Translations under genes and position numbers: made by a program
Source of the DNA: Casuarina equisetifolia
Lineage: Eukaryota; Streptophyta; Magnoliopsida; Fagales; Casuarinaceae
Direction of reading: 5' to 3'
Assembly: GCA_028551475.1 (NCBI GenBank)
Contig: CM052358.1
Coordinates: 22,966,853-23,030,852 of the forward strand
Length of the DNA stretch: 64,000 bases
The notes under the pieces: model-generated
Told to the model about the DNA's origin: nothing
Database searches by the model: none
The model's input: only the letters and a program-made list of their open reading frames with translations
Shown here: positions 10,827 through 23,314 of the stretch, piece by piece
Position numbering within the stretch: position 1 is the first letter of the stretch
Layout of the letters: each line of letters begins with the position of its first letter

Positions 10827-12523
10827 CTAAAAGAGGAATGGAGTTCTGGGAATAGGAACTTGGAAGATTCCTTCTAGCATAAGCATCATCTTCTTCATGG
10901 TGAATCTAACTTCTTAAGAGCAATCAGAGAGTTTAGGACTTCCCCTTTGTAAACTACCGCGCAGGATCCTTTTCCTGGTTCTTTATCGAATCCATTTGTG
11001 GCCTCCACCAGCTGTTTAGGTAAATTGGCACAGGTTCCGTTCGGCAACACCTTCATCTTCTTGAATTCCTTTGAGCTTCTTTTGGTAGTAGAACGAAAAA
11101 CCTAAACAAAAAGAGCCAACCAGTAACATATCCACAAACACAGAACTACCTAACAGGACTGGTACAAAAATAATCGAAGTATGCTGGTCTTTTACATTTG
11201 GGACTTGAGGAGAGGGAGGGTTGCTCTATGTAGTCGCTCTTCCTTACCTCCAGGAAATGCGAAAGCCTGAGATCTGGATCTCTTACTCCGTTCGAGAGCG
11301 GTAGCCTCTTCTTCCAACATTTTGGTTGTGAATATCCGACTATAGTGCATTGGCAATAATGCATGCAAGATGTTTTGCACTCGTCTAGAGTAACAGGAGT
11401 AAATATCTCGAAGTCATTGTAAGGCCAATCAGTGAGTTGTAGCTCCAGATATTCCTATAAATCCTCTGGCGGAATTTTACTGTCATCTTCGCAGCTGTGT
11501 GGGAAATTAGATCTGCAGCTACCATAAGTATCATTCCCGATCTAAGAAAACCTTGGTGGTCATAAACAAATCGGCCTTTTATTATGGACGAGTGAGCAGA
11601 TACCGCTAAACCCGCAAGTACCACTACCTCCTTTATTGTGTTGATGGAGGCAAATATTATCAGGTATGATCAGAACATCACTCCAGCTATCGTTGGCAGT
11701 GAGATTCTTTCGGTGCTGAATAATGGTGAAAAAACCATCCCAATTAAGAGTTGCTTTGTGATAGTACATTGAAGCTGGGCCAATATCCCCCAGTTGAATA
11801 ATATACTTCCTTTCTCCTCTCATTCTTTCTATGTAGAAATAACCGGACTTATTGAAGATCACCCTGTAACCAGAATTCAATTCATATTTTGAATCAGATG
11901 TGTCACTAATAGAGTACGGATCATAGGCATAACTGCTATGCAAATGTATGGCATTGAGCACTGCGCTTCCATTTTCAAGCAAACGAAACTGGAACCTTCT
12001 GCTCGAGAAGTCGTCGTATCCATATCAGGAAGAAAGAATCCCATCTATCTCCAGTATTTGAGTCGCAAAAACGTATCTGTAGGATACTTGAAGCTCTCCC
12101 ATAAACTTTTAGAGCCTTCATCTACAAGCATGATGTTGCCTGTATCATTCAGTATACCATAGGAAACGGCACCTCTAGTGAATGGCATCTCCATAGCTCT
12201 ACGTTTTGAGGATTATTGAATACAAGCCCGGGCTCAGCAATTAGCTCTACTTTGGAACCTCTTGGTACTGTATTGGTACCATTTGGATACCAAACTATCG
12301 TCTTGTCTGGTATTTTGTTGTACCAGATGGCGAGCAGGAAGAGATCCTTGTTTTTGAGTTGTTGAAATCCGAATGCGAAATCACCGGATTCGGAAAGCCA
12401 CGGAGCACCGGCCTCATTTGCAGTGAGAGTCCCGTCCACACTTACATTATGGTTAGATTGAGCAATAGAAAAGAAGGACAGCGAGAGGGGAAAGGAGACA
12501 AGGCCCGAAAGAGCAAAAGGCAT
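10827..12523 (-). pseudogene. LECRK-like G-type lectin receptor kinase, copy A (kinase deleted)
   Basis: Start at the ATG 12523-12521 (MPFALSGL, a signal peptide), matching copies B and C; a longer frame from 12586 adds no homologous sequence. The B-lectin part runs to about 12190, where one base is missing relative to B and the frame changes. Frames at 11982-11560 and 11364-11146 give the rest of the lectin, EGF and PAN parts and the start of the transmembrane segment. The kinase keeps only the glycine-rich loop and the VxKK region (about 11030-10915), then jumps to the C-terminal MLMLEGI region. Roughly 700-800 bases, including the catalytic loop and DFG, are deleted. Not expected to signal. 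Confidence 0.85.
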
Positions 12524-12599
12524 TATGGAAATTGTTTGGGTTCTTACAATCTCACGAATGAATATAACATGTGAAAAACACCACATTAAAGGGGAGAGA

Positions 12600-13370
12600 G
12601 ATTTCCATGATTGTAAGTGTTGAAATATTCAAAGTCCTCCAAAGACTTACACAATTAAAAACTTTAAACAATTATGGAACGAGGTATCTGTTGCATAAGC
12701 GCATTGAAGATTTTGTGGTTTTTTAAACAAATTGCATATTAACTTGAGTTATTTCGTGTGCGTACTGTAACATTTTGCATAGCAAAATTTCATCTTTTTT
12801 TTTCATTATCAATTAAGGTCTTCTGGTTGAGTTACAATCTCAAGCAAGTAGAATGTTCTTATTGGAGTGATTATAGAAAGACTAATTCCCACTGAAGAGG
12901 TTGGATTATAGAAGTATTATATAGAAGTCAAATTGCCTATTGGTTTCTTATTAACTAAAGTTTCACCATATAAAGGGCTTCAAAATATTCAATTTTATCT
13001 TTCACAAATCCTTTCTTTAAGTCATGAAAAATAATACCAAAATTAACCTTGTAGCAACATGTGATGTAGGTTACATTTTACATGGGTGATGTAGGCTCAA
13101 CTGTTTGGATGTATTATGAAAGAGTTGCATGGATGTCACATTTTACATTAATTTCTTATGGTATTAAACTAGACTAATATAAATAATTTTAAGGTATTCT
13201 AATGAAAACCGTTAACTAGCTCTTTTGTGGTTATAAATGTACATGTGGCTAACACTTCCATGAATCTTGATGATGACTACTAGAGTAGAGATGTTTATTT
13301 ATGATGAAAGAATGGTTATAATTGTGATAGTTTCTGTGGAAGATGAGTTTGAGTCAGTAAATATCGACTT
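12600..13370. other. duplicated intergenic sequence (unit B), no gene seen
   Basis: AT-rich. Matches 8690-9560 and 52250-52870 in order, including a tract ending in 'ttgatgatgactactagagtagag', also seen near 52785. No conserved frame. Confidence 0.5.
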
Positions 13371-13379
13371 CGCTGTTTT

Positions 13380-13960
13380 TTCTCCACATAGAAGCACAAT
13401 CAACAGTGAATGAAAGGGCCGTGGCTGCAAGTTCCACTCCTCAAGGAGTTTCTTTTCGCTGCACCAACATTTGGGCTCATGGGCTTCCAGGGCAAGGCAA
13501 CTTATTTTGTTGTTGATAAAGCAATATCTGGTAGCCGCTATTCATAGATATTGGCATTCCCTGGCTGGCAACTTTGAGTTTTACTACATGTGTAGGAACT
13601 CTGGCCATACTTTGTTAATGGACTAAAACCCTTATATGAATTGCCGTCTTGTTGCTTTGGATAAATTCTAGTCATGGATTGAACACTTTTCGAGAGGGAA
13701 GGATGCTTGTTACTCTTAAAGGTCAATGGCCTAAAGTAGCAGAAAAGAGAGGGGGGCAAAAAAATAAAAAGAACTATTTGGTGGAGTTACCTGATTGAGA
13801 AGTTTGGGCATAACAAGAGGTATTATTGTGAGATTTAAAGGCAGCAGTTAAACCCATCAGCAAGCAAGAGGCTTTTTGACCCCTAAATGTAGATCTTGCA
13901 GCTTCTGTGGGAGCCATTGCCTTTTGTTTATACTAGAGATGAATAACAATGCTGCCTTTG
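13380..13960 (+). pseudogene. second, broken copy of the unrecognised fragment at 9586-10175
   Basis: Translation in pieces gives RLVALDK, SWIEHF, GKDACYS and further short matches to the 9879-10175 product, interrupted by stops. It lies at the same place relative to copy B as the first fragment does to copy A, downstream of the kinase gene. This shows that it belongs to the duplicated block. Confidence 0.45.
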
Positions 13961-14368
13961 GTTTTCATATGTACAGACAACTAGATTTTGATTTCTTCGA
14001 TTTGTAACTTTCTTTTTAAAAGCGGAGATGTTTGATTAAATGTCACATCATGTATAAGATATCATAGAGTCAAAGAAATGCAAATTTAAAAAATTACACA
14101 TACCAAATTTTGAATTCATAACTAAAATAGTGCAACAATATCAACGGACGGATTCTGAGATAGAAAAAGAGACTAAACAAGTTCAATGGTTCTACAGGCA
14201 TCGCATATATAAAGCTGCCGGCCTCGATTGACTGGCAAATGGAGAAAGATAGATAACGACAAGAAACTGCCCGACCTACAATTACTATATAAAACTACCG
14301 GCCATGTTTGATTGGTAAACGAAGAAAGACAGATAACAATTAGATATCTGCACGTACAAGCGAAGCCT

Positions 14369-16757
14369 TCAGCTGATGGGGCTGGATAGGCATGGACTCG
14401 GAGGAACAGGAACTTGAACTATTCCTTCAAGCATCAGCATCACCTTCTTCATTGTGGGTCTCCTCGAGGGGTCCTCCTGAAGGCACCAAATTGCAATCAT
14501 AAGAAACCTTTCCAGTAGTTTCACATCCTTAATGGCTTCTGGGTCATCTTCAACAAGAGCTTCCAATCTACCTTCTTGATAGCAGTCATAGGCCCAATCA
14601 GTTAGAATCCACTTCTCTTCTTCAAGCTTTATCTCTAAGTTTCTTCGACAACAAATAATCTCTAGTAGTAGAACACCAAAGCTGTAAACATCAACCTTCA
14701 CAGTGACTGGTGACGTCTTGAACCACTCTGGTGCAACATACCCCTTGGTACCTCTAATACCAGTGTTGGTCCTGCTTTGATTCATCACCAAAAGCTTGGC
14801 CAATCCGAAATCAGAAATTCGGGCATTGTAAGACTCATCCAAGAGTATATTTTGCGGTTTTATATCACAATGGATAATCTGAGTGTGACATTCTTCATGC
14901 AAGTAAAACAGTCCTCTAGCAACCCCAAAGGTGATGTTCATTCTTTGACTCCAACTGGGTTTGAGTTCCCCAAACAGCAAGGAAGCCAAACTTCCATTGC
15001 TCAAAAACTCATAGACTAGCATTCGATGTTGTGCCTCAGCACAGTACCCAAGAAGCCGGACTAAATTCTTGTGATGGGTTTTACCGATCACGTTCACTTC
15101 AGTCTTGAATTCCTTGTCGCTGTCCTCAAACAATCTGTCTAACTTCTTGACAGCAATTGGAGAGTTTTCGACTTCCCCTTTGTAAACTATTCCACAGGAT
15201 CCTCTTCCTAGTTCTTTATCGAACCCATTTGTGGCCTTCACCAGCTCTTTGTAGGAAAATTGGCGCAAGGTCCTTCCTGCAACACCTTCATCTGGTTGAA
15301 TTCTTTTGAGCTTCCTTTGGAAGTAGAGCAACAACCCCAAACAAAATGCGCCCACGAATATGAAATTCATGAATACAGAACTACCCAACAGAACTGATCC
15401 AACGATAATCAAAGTGTCTTGGTGTTTTGGCATTTTGTACTTGAGGTGAGGGAAGGTTTTGGCCGGTGGAATTGTTCTTCCTTACCTTAAGGAAAGTCGT
15501 TGCTCCAATTTCCCGATCTCTTCTTCCATTCGAAAGTGGTAGCCTCTTCGTCCAACAGGTGCTTCCTTCATAGGCAGCTACAGCGCATAGGCAATCACGC
15601 AAGCAAGTTGTTTTGCAATCCTTTACAGTAAAAGGTTTAAATACCTCAAAGTCATTGTGTTTCCAATTAGTGTTTCGTAGCTCCACCAGTTCATATAAAG
15701 CTTCTTGTGGAATTTTCCCGTCTTCTTCACAGCCCTGTGGGAAATCAGGTTTGCAGCTTCCATAATTATCGTTCTCAATCCGAGAAAATCGTGGTGGGCA
15801 TTCACAACTCGGCCTTTTGTCATCTCCAAGTGAGCAAATATTGTTAAACCCACAAGTCCCGCTACCTTTATCATTTACTTGATAGAGGCAAATATTATCA
15901 GGTATAATCCGAATGTCACTCCAGCTACTGTTGTCGGTGGGATTCTTCGGGTGCTGACTAATAGTCAAAACGCCATCAAAATTAAGAGTTGCTTTGTGAT
16001 AATATGTTGAAGCTGGGTCTATATCCTCCTCTCGAGTGAAATAGTACCTTTCTTTACTAATTCTTTCTATATATAAGAAACCGGACTCATGAAAGATCAC
16101 TCTGTAACCAGAATTCGATTTATTCACAGGATCCAGAGTGTCACTTTTGTAGTATGGATCATAAGTAAAACCACTAGGCATATTTATGGCATTGAGCACT
16201 GCGTTCCCATCTTTGAGCAAGCGAAATTGGAACCTTCCCCTTGAGAAGTTGTTGTATCCATGTCGAGAAGAAAGAACCCCTCCTCTTTCCAACATTTGAT
16301 TCGGCAGCAGTGTATCTGTAGGATACTTGAAGCTCTCCCATAAACTTTTAGAGTCTTCATCTACAAGCATAAAGTTGCCTGTATCATTCAGTTTACCGTA
16401 GGCAATGACACCACCAATGAACGGCGATCTCCATAGCACTTCATTTTGAGGATTTTTGAGTACGAGCCCCTGTTCAGCAGTTAGCACGAGTTTGGATCCT
16501 CTTGGTACCGTATTGATTCCACTTGGATACCAAACAATACTTTTGTCTGGTATTTTGTTGTACCAAATGGCAGGCAAGAAACGATCCTCGTCGTCGAGTT
16601 GGTGAAACCCGAATGCAAAATCACCGGAATCAGAAAGCCATGGAGCACCGGCCTCATCTGCAGTGAGAGTCCAACCCACGCCTACTTTTCCATTAGATTG
16701 AGCAGCAGAGGACAGCGAAAGGAGAAAGAGGACAAGCGGAGAAAGAACGGAAGGCAT
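14369..16757 (-). CDS. G-type lectin S-receptor-like Ser/Thr kinase (LECRK3/RLK1 type), copy B, one frameshift
   Basis: A plasma-membrane receptor kinase; the family senses extracellular ligands in defence or stress signalling. About 796 codons, the usual family length, with no intron. Signal peptide (residues 1-20), B-lectin domain (about 25-145), a linking region, an EGF-like/PAN cysteine-rich part (CGFNNIC, CECPP, CKTTCLRDCLC), a transmembrane helix around IIVGSVLLGSS, then the kinase. Kinase motifs: GRGSCG loop, AVKK lysine, HCDIKPQN catalytic loop (non-RD, Cys before Asp), DFG and APEW. Copies A, C, D and E show that one extra base at 15429/15430 shifts the frame: the lectin frame stops at 15381, and the transmembrane-kinase frame is open from 15433 to 14369. 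This is either a real recent mutation or an assembly error. It is the only copy with a good TATA box. Confidence 0.9.
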
Positions 16758-16814
16758 TATGGAATTGTCTGGATTCCAACAATCTCACGAATACAGATAA
16801 CATGGAAAGGAATA

Positions 16815-16822
16815 TATTTATA
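16815..16822 (-). promoter_or_regulatory. TATA box of lectin kinase copy B
   Basis: TATAAATA on the minus strand, 57 bp upstream of the ATG at 16757. The equivalent positions upstream of A (about 12575-12590) and F (about 57935-57950) are degenerate, and C has different sequence there. Assignment is by consensus and spacing. Confidence 0.55.
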
Positions 16823-16859
16823 GGGCAAAGACGACGATTTCCATGACTTGCAATAGTTG

Positions 16860-17940
16860 AATTAGTCCTCCAAGGGCAAACACAACGTAACTGAGATGAA
16901 ATGCACATGGGCCCAGTTCCTGTTCCGAAAGCGATGTGATTGAGTCATTTCGGTGGCAGTTCTCCAGTTTCGTGGTCAAATTTGGGATGTAAAGCACAGT
17001 TTTTTATTTTTTATTTTTTTTGTAAAAGTTAAATTGTATTAATAAATATTAAAATATAAAAGCACATGGACATATCCCAACATTATAAAACTTATCATAT
17101 TTATAAAAAAATAAAAGTTAAAAGCCTTTGAATCTCACTTAAAATAACATTATTTTAAGAAAATTTTATATTTTTAAATAAAGAAGCTCTCTCTCATACT
17201 ATCTTCTTTATTTTTGATAAGATAATAGAAATATTTATTATTTTCTTTTAAAAATGTCTTTTGTTTCATTCCGTTTATATATAATAAATATAAGTTAAGA
17301 AAGATATATTGATAAATTTGGTAGCTAAATTCATTCTTTTTATTGCTTTGATCATTCATTGTAGTTTTTCATTCCGTCCTTCAATGTCATGTCGGATTCT
17401 ATTTTGAGCAAGAATACTTTTCTAAATTATTATTGTCTATACACATTTAAAAAAGAGATGACTTCTATTTTTTATGTAACATTGATATAAATCACAATAT
17501 ATGTTTATCAAAGGAAGCCATTATATAATTTCCATTGTTGTAGAGAGTCCGTCTTTACAAACAAGCCATTTAATGAAATTATGTTTGTTAATGCCACTTG
17601 TCCAAATTAATGTAAAGTGCATTTGAATGCATTTGAATTTGAGAATATATCTCTTCTTCGACTCATGCAAGACTCGGACCAATACACCTAAAATTCCATT
17701 GCCAACTCGATGATGCTATGCACGAAAACATGAAGGAAAGTTCTGTTGAAAAGTTTGACGGGAATCAAGCGGCAAACAGTAGTATGAGAAAATCTTAGAT
17801 GCTCATTCTTAAGGCGCAAGGGTTGCTTTTATATGACAACTAGTGATATTAAAACCGAGAAAAGGAACACAAGAGTGGTGGAGAAGAAACCGTGTCTTGG
17901 GTTTTCACAAGCTAAAGATACGTACCATATCCTATGACTA
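16860..17940. other. upstream region of copy B, AT-rich, no gene seen
   Basis: 16980-17500 is very AT-rich with A/T runs and contains only chance frames. 17590-17830 matches 24940-25220 and parts of 28240-28430 and 58130-58330, sharing 'aaggaaagttctgttg' and 'aagcggcaaacag'. It is therefore the conserved distal upstream region of the lectin kinase unit. Confidence 0.5.
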
Positions 17941-17941
17941 T

Positions 17942-18454
17942 TTATGCAAATATCGTTTTCATAAAAGAAAAGCATGGTTTTGGAGAGAGTTGACCATGGA
18001 TGGATTTTGACAGGCATGGTGCAACACAGAAAGGAGGCGTCAGGAGAAGAATCATTATGTCCGTCCTCAGCATGGGAAGAGGCGCGATTGAATAGGGGTC
18101 ATGACGGAGAGCTTTTGTAAGATGAAGGAGCAGAGTCGGCGCTGGTAAATTTAAAGGGTTGTTGGGGTGTCCAAGGAGCTTGAATGAGGTTTGGTTTTTC
18201 AAGGGTTTTTTGGTTTGGACGATGAAAAAGTTTTGATTAGATGACATGGTATAACGGCGCTGATGAGGTAACACGATCAATGCTCCCCACGTTTTGGATA
18301 TGTGTTTGATAATGAGAGAGTCAAGGATTACTTTTTCGCAGGCAAAATAATAGTCAATACTAATGTGCTCCTTTTGCCATTGAAAATCAACTTGAGGGTA
18401 AGAACAGACAGAATAATATTCAATGGTGACGTGCTTGATTTTACCATAGGACAT
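17942..18454 (-). pseudogene. possible copia RNase H fragment plus unrecognised sequence
   Basis: A 170-codon open frame. Residues around 30-55, HISIDYYFACEKVILDSLI, resemble the copia RNase H segment K-HIEID-HF-CEK; compare the copia at 34290-34335. The C-terminal two thirds are not recognised. It interrupts the upstream region shared by the kinase units. Probably a short, degraded copia 3' fragment, but the match is brief. Confidence 0.3.
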
Positions 18455-18499
18455 TATGTTGATGGTAAGCTGAAGGGTAGAAAGACTGAGACAAAATAG

Positions 18500-19490
18500 A
18501 AAAGTGTAGATTTGGTGGCAACACAGGCAAGATATTTTAATGCCAGCTTGTGGAAATCAATAGCACCCTTCTTGCCAAACAGAACAGAAATATAAACACG
18601 TCTTAATCTGTATTTATTATGGCACTAGGGTTTTCGTGTACTTGTTGCCAATCATCATGATTAGTTAGCTATACCTAATCACTTATCCTATCCATTTCAA
18701 AATGTTGACGACCCTAACGCGGTTTGGCTGAACAGGAAGTAAACGATTTTGAACCATATATGAGCATCAGTTCATGATCTATGGGGAAGTCTCAAGTATT
18801 GGCTCTAATAAAATGAAATAGGTTCAAAATGTCAAAATATTTTATCACACTTCTTTCTATCAATCGATTAATTGAGTTTTGTAAATCTGAATTTTTTATT
18901 TATTTTAAGACTCAATAGCCTTGGCAGAATTGACCCTTAATTATAGGTACATCCATTTGAAAAATTTGAAGTCCTTTTCTTTGATGTCGTCAAAGAGAAC
19001 TTCCATTCAAAACCCACCAAATTCTTCATACAATTTACATCAATAAGGTCCTATGTTGTAACATGTGTTACGGTAAAAGGACGGTCTAAAATAGAGGCAA
19101 AATTTTTTATGAAAACAAGGTGAAAAATTATCGTAAAATTATGTGTCATTGGAACACCTTAACCAAAACGTTGGTGCTTGGAACCTCGAAAACGGTGATG
19201 CTGTATCAATCCGACCATCTACCTTTTTTTGGTTAATTGTCATCCAACTCACGGTAACTTTGTAGCCCCGATCTTCTCGATATCGAAGAATCTCTGTGAC
19301 GCATAACACACCAAAAGCCCGTCCGCTCAAGGCGACAAACCAACCAAAGATGCAGACAAACGAGACATGTGTTTTGTTGAAGTCATCACTCACCGTAATT
19401 GTGAAGCAATTGATTTAACTCCGGCTGGTGTGTAGGTGTTACAGCTGTTGTGCATGATGCATGTTGGATCGTTCACCTCATTTCTTTTTC
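18500..19490. other. intergenic, nothing clearly recognised
   Basis: Contains a minus-strand 84-aa frame at 19139-19393 with no recognised motif and no second copy in the window. No repeat boundary was found. Confidence 0.4.
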
Positions 19491-19740
19491 ACTTTCCGAA
19501 TTATAAAAAATAATATATTCAAAAGTTACTCATTTCAATATCTTGTGGACACTGGCCTCGTAGACACGTAATTGATGTTGCCATTAGTTTAGTCTTTGTA
19601 TACATCGTTGTGGATGCATCCTTGCCGGGTCACATGTATTCTCAGTCTCACCAACCACTCATTGACTTTTCCACGCATATGTCCCTTTCTGTAAAGTCAT
19701 CAGAACCCTCTGAGCTCACAGTGAGTTAAAAAGTATAATT
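19491..19740. repeat. repeat segment R, partial copy
   Basis: Matches 41500-41710: 'tttcaatatcttgtg', 'cactggcctcgtagacacgtaattga', 'ggatgcatcctt' and 'aaagtcatcagaa' occur in order in both. It also overlaps the end of the 37000-37260 copy. Confidence 0.55.
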
Positions 19741-19799
19741 ATAACGCAATGATTCTTGTTATATATATGCGTGTGTTTCTCGCTTCAAGTTGCTTAAAA

Positions 19800-21430
19800 T
19801 TTTGATAGGACATTGGCCTTGGATTGATTTGCTAGAAGGGTTTGAATAGGTCAAGGGCCTGCAAGAGACAAACAAGTTGTATAATGCTCTAAAGTCCACA
19901 AGAGCCTAGTGTTAGAGGATAACATTTTCTTCATTCATATCGTAAAAGCGAGAGAATCACGTTTTATACAAAACGGTTATGAGAAATATGAGTTCTCTTC
20001 TTTAAAGCTGTCTTAATTAGTTTATGTGTCTGCTTGTTCATATTTCTGCTCATAGAGAGTTTTTGTAAAGAAAATGTTCTTTTGTTATAAATAACTTTAA
20101 AAAAATAATGGTTGGAGCTATCTATCCGAGGATTTTGTGATTTTTTTGACAAATTACATAGTAGCCAAGTTATTTTAATTGCATATTAGAATACTCTTCG
20201 TAGGAAGATTTCATCTTTGTTTTTCATTGTCAGTTAAGATCTTTGGGTTGAGTTACAATTCGAAGGAAGTAGAATATTTTGTTCAAGTAATGACTATAGT
20301 TGATGTGATACCTCAAAAAACTCATTCTTATGTTAGCGGGTGAATTGTAAAAAGTATTGTATAAATGTTAAATTCTATAGTAGTTTCTTATTGACTAAGG
20401 TTCCACTCTATAAATGGCTTTAAACTATTCAATCTAACTTTTGTTAGTACTTTCTTAAAGTAATGACAAATGATATCAAAATTAACCATACAACAACATG
20501 TGATGTAGGCCCCAATAGTCAAGTGATTTGAATGTATTATAAAAGAGTTGCATGGGTGTCAAGTTTTGCATTAATTTATTCATTATGGTATTAGACTAAA
20601 ATATACAAATATTTTTAAGGTATTCCAATGATGATTCTTTACTAGTCCTTTTGTCGTTGTAAATATACATGTGGCTAAGACTTCCATGAATTGCAACAAT
20701 TGCTACTACAGCAAAGCTGTTGATTATGACAAAAGACTTGTTGTAATTGTGATAGCTATTATAGGAGATTAATTTAAGACAGTAATTATTGACTTGTTTT
20801 TTTTCAAAGAGGCATAATTAGTAAATATTGACTTTTAGACCCTTAAAAGTAGACCATATAGCTTATGCTGGTGCCATATTGTTTTCTTTACACTAGAGAC
20901 AACCATGTTGCCCTATGCCTCTACATGTATTGACAAAACCAGATTTTGACTTGCATGGTCTTGGAAAATTCACAGAATATTTCTATTGTATTGGAGGATA
21001 TTATGGATCTAATAACAAACTCATACACACGAAGTTTTAAGGATAGTTGAGGATTTTTATACATCAAAGAATTGCCAAGAAATTTCTATTCTTCATAATT
21101 TGCATTTTGATTGTTGTGATGGTTGATCCAATGTCACCATTTTATATAAGAATTTGAAGAAAATTCTGATTAAAATATCATCATTTTATCTTCATAACTA
21201 GTTCTAGATTCATGACTAAAATAGTGCGACAACATCAATAGATGGCTTTTGACATGGAAAAACATGAACGGGTTCAATGGTCCTACAAGTACATTACATA
21301 TAAACTATAGGCCATGGCTGATTAGTAAATGGAGATATTGCTAGACATACAATTATAATATAGAAATTGCCGGCCATGATTGATTGTTAATGAAGAAAGA
21401 CAACTAACAATTAGAGATCTGCAAGAACAA
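19800..21430. other. duplicated intergenic sequence (unit C), no gene seen
   Basis: Diverged copy of 8400-10820 and 12700-14360. 20830-21070 retains a decayed trace of the downstream part of the 9586-10464 fragment. No open frame of note. Confidence 0.5.
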
Positions 21431-23309
21431 GTGAAGCTTTTACCTAATGGAGGTAAATGAGCATGGGCTTAGTGGTACAGGGACTTGAACAATTCCTTCA
21501 AGCATATGCATCACCTTCTTCTGGAGGCATCCTCTTGGAGGCCTTAAATAACAACCATCAAAAACCTCTCCACCATCTTCATGTATTGCATGGCTTCTAG
21601 ATCTTCAATAAGAGCATCTGGTCCACCTTCCTTATAGCAGTCATGGGGCCAATTAGTTAGAATCCTCCTCTCTTCTCCAAGCTCTATATCCACATTTCTT
21701 TGACAACAAATGATCTCTAGTAGTAAAACACCAAACCTATAAACATCAATCTTTGTAGTAACTGGAGAGGTCCTAAACCTCTATGGTACAACATACCCAT
21801 TGGTAACTCTAATACAAATGTTGGTCTTGCTATGATTTATCACTAAAAAGCTTAGCTAATCCAAAGTTAGAGATTCAAGCATTCTAAGACTCATCCAAAA
21901 TTATATTTTGTAGCTTTATATCACAGTGGATGATTTGGGTATGGCATTCTTCATGCATGTAAATCAATCCTCTAGCGACCCTAAAGGTGATGTTCATCCT
22001 CTAACTCCAACTGGGTTTGAGTTTCCCGAAGAGGATGGAAGCTAATCTCCATTGCTCAAGAAAACTCATAGACTACAGTCGATGCAGTCCGTCTGTACAG
22101 TACCCTAGAAGCCAAACCAAATTCTTGCGATGGGTTTTTCCTATCTCGTTCACTTCAGCCATGAATTCCTTGTTGTTGTCTTGATAGCAATAGGAAAGTT
22201 TCCGAGTTTCATTCTGTCAATTGTTCTACAGGATTCTCTTCCTAGTTCTTTATCAAACCCATTTGTGGCCTCCACCAACTTTTTGTGGGTAATTGTCTCA
22301 CACCTTCGTTTGGGTGAATTCGTTTGAGCTTCTTTTGGCAGTAGAAGCAAAAACCCAAACAAAATGCGCTTACAAATAACAGATTCACAAACAGAAAACT
22401 ACCTAACATGAATGATACAACAATAATCGAAGTATGCTGGTCTTTTGCATTTGGGACTTGAGAAGAGGGAGGGTCATGCCCTATGTAATTGCTCTTCCTT
22501 ATCTTCAGGAAGTGCGAAACTTCGAGATCTGGATCTCTTACTCCGTTCAAGAGCGGTTGCCTCCTCCTCTAACATTTTTGTGGTACATATCCGACCATAG
22601 GGCATTGGCAATCATGCATGCAAGGTGTTGCATTCGTCTAGAGTAACAAATTAAGTATCTCGAAGTCATTGAAAGGCCAATTGGTGTGTTGTTGCTGCAC
22701 CAATTCGTATAAATCTTCTGGTGTGATTTTACCGTCTTCTTCACAGCCGTGTGGGAAATCAGATTTTCAGCTACCATACGGATCATTCTCGATCCGAGAA
22801 TAGATAGGTGGGCATTCATAAATCAGCCTTTTATTATCACCAAGCAGATACTGTTAAACCCACAAGTCACGATACCTTGGTCATTCTGCAGATTGAGGCA
22901 AATATTATGAGGTATGATCCGAACGTCACTCCGGCTACTGTTGCTGGTGGGATTCTGCGGGTGCTAACTAATAGTGAAAACGCCATCAAAATCCAGAGTT
23001 GCTTTGTGATAGTGAGTTGAAGCTGGGTCTGTATTCTTCTCTTGAGTAAAATAGTAGCTTTCTCCATTCTTTCTGTCCACGTATATAAACAACCGGACTC
23101 ATGGAAGATCACTCTGTAACCAGAATTTGATTCATTGGTAGAATCAGAAGTGCCCCTAGAATGGTAAACTTTAAAAGGATGATTGCTGGGCAAATTTCTG
23201 GTGTAGAGAACTGCGTTTCCATCTTCTCGAAAGCGAGACAGGAACCTTCCCCGTGAGAAGTTGTTGTGTCTAGGTAGGGAATAAAGAACCCACCTTTCTC
23301 TAGTATTTG

Positions 23310-23314
23310 AGTGG
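23310..23314. repeat. 5-bp target duplication (agtgg), left
   Basis: Repeated at 24219-24223. Joining the two flanks gives a sequence that aligns with copy F at 57408-57440, supporting a 5-bp duplication of the kind left by LTR-element integrases. Confidence 0.75.

Noticed and set aside
12524..12586. N-terminal extension of lectin kinase copy A
   Set aside because: The upstream Met adds 21 residues with no match in other copies; the conserved signal peptide starts at 12523.
19139..19393. 84-codon open frame on the minus strand
   Set aside because: No recognised motif and no duplicate copy; length is within what chance gives in this much sequence.
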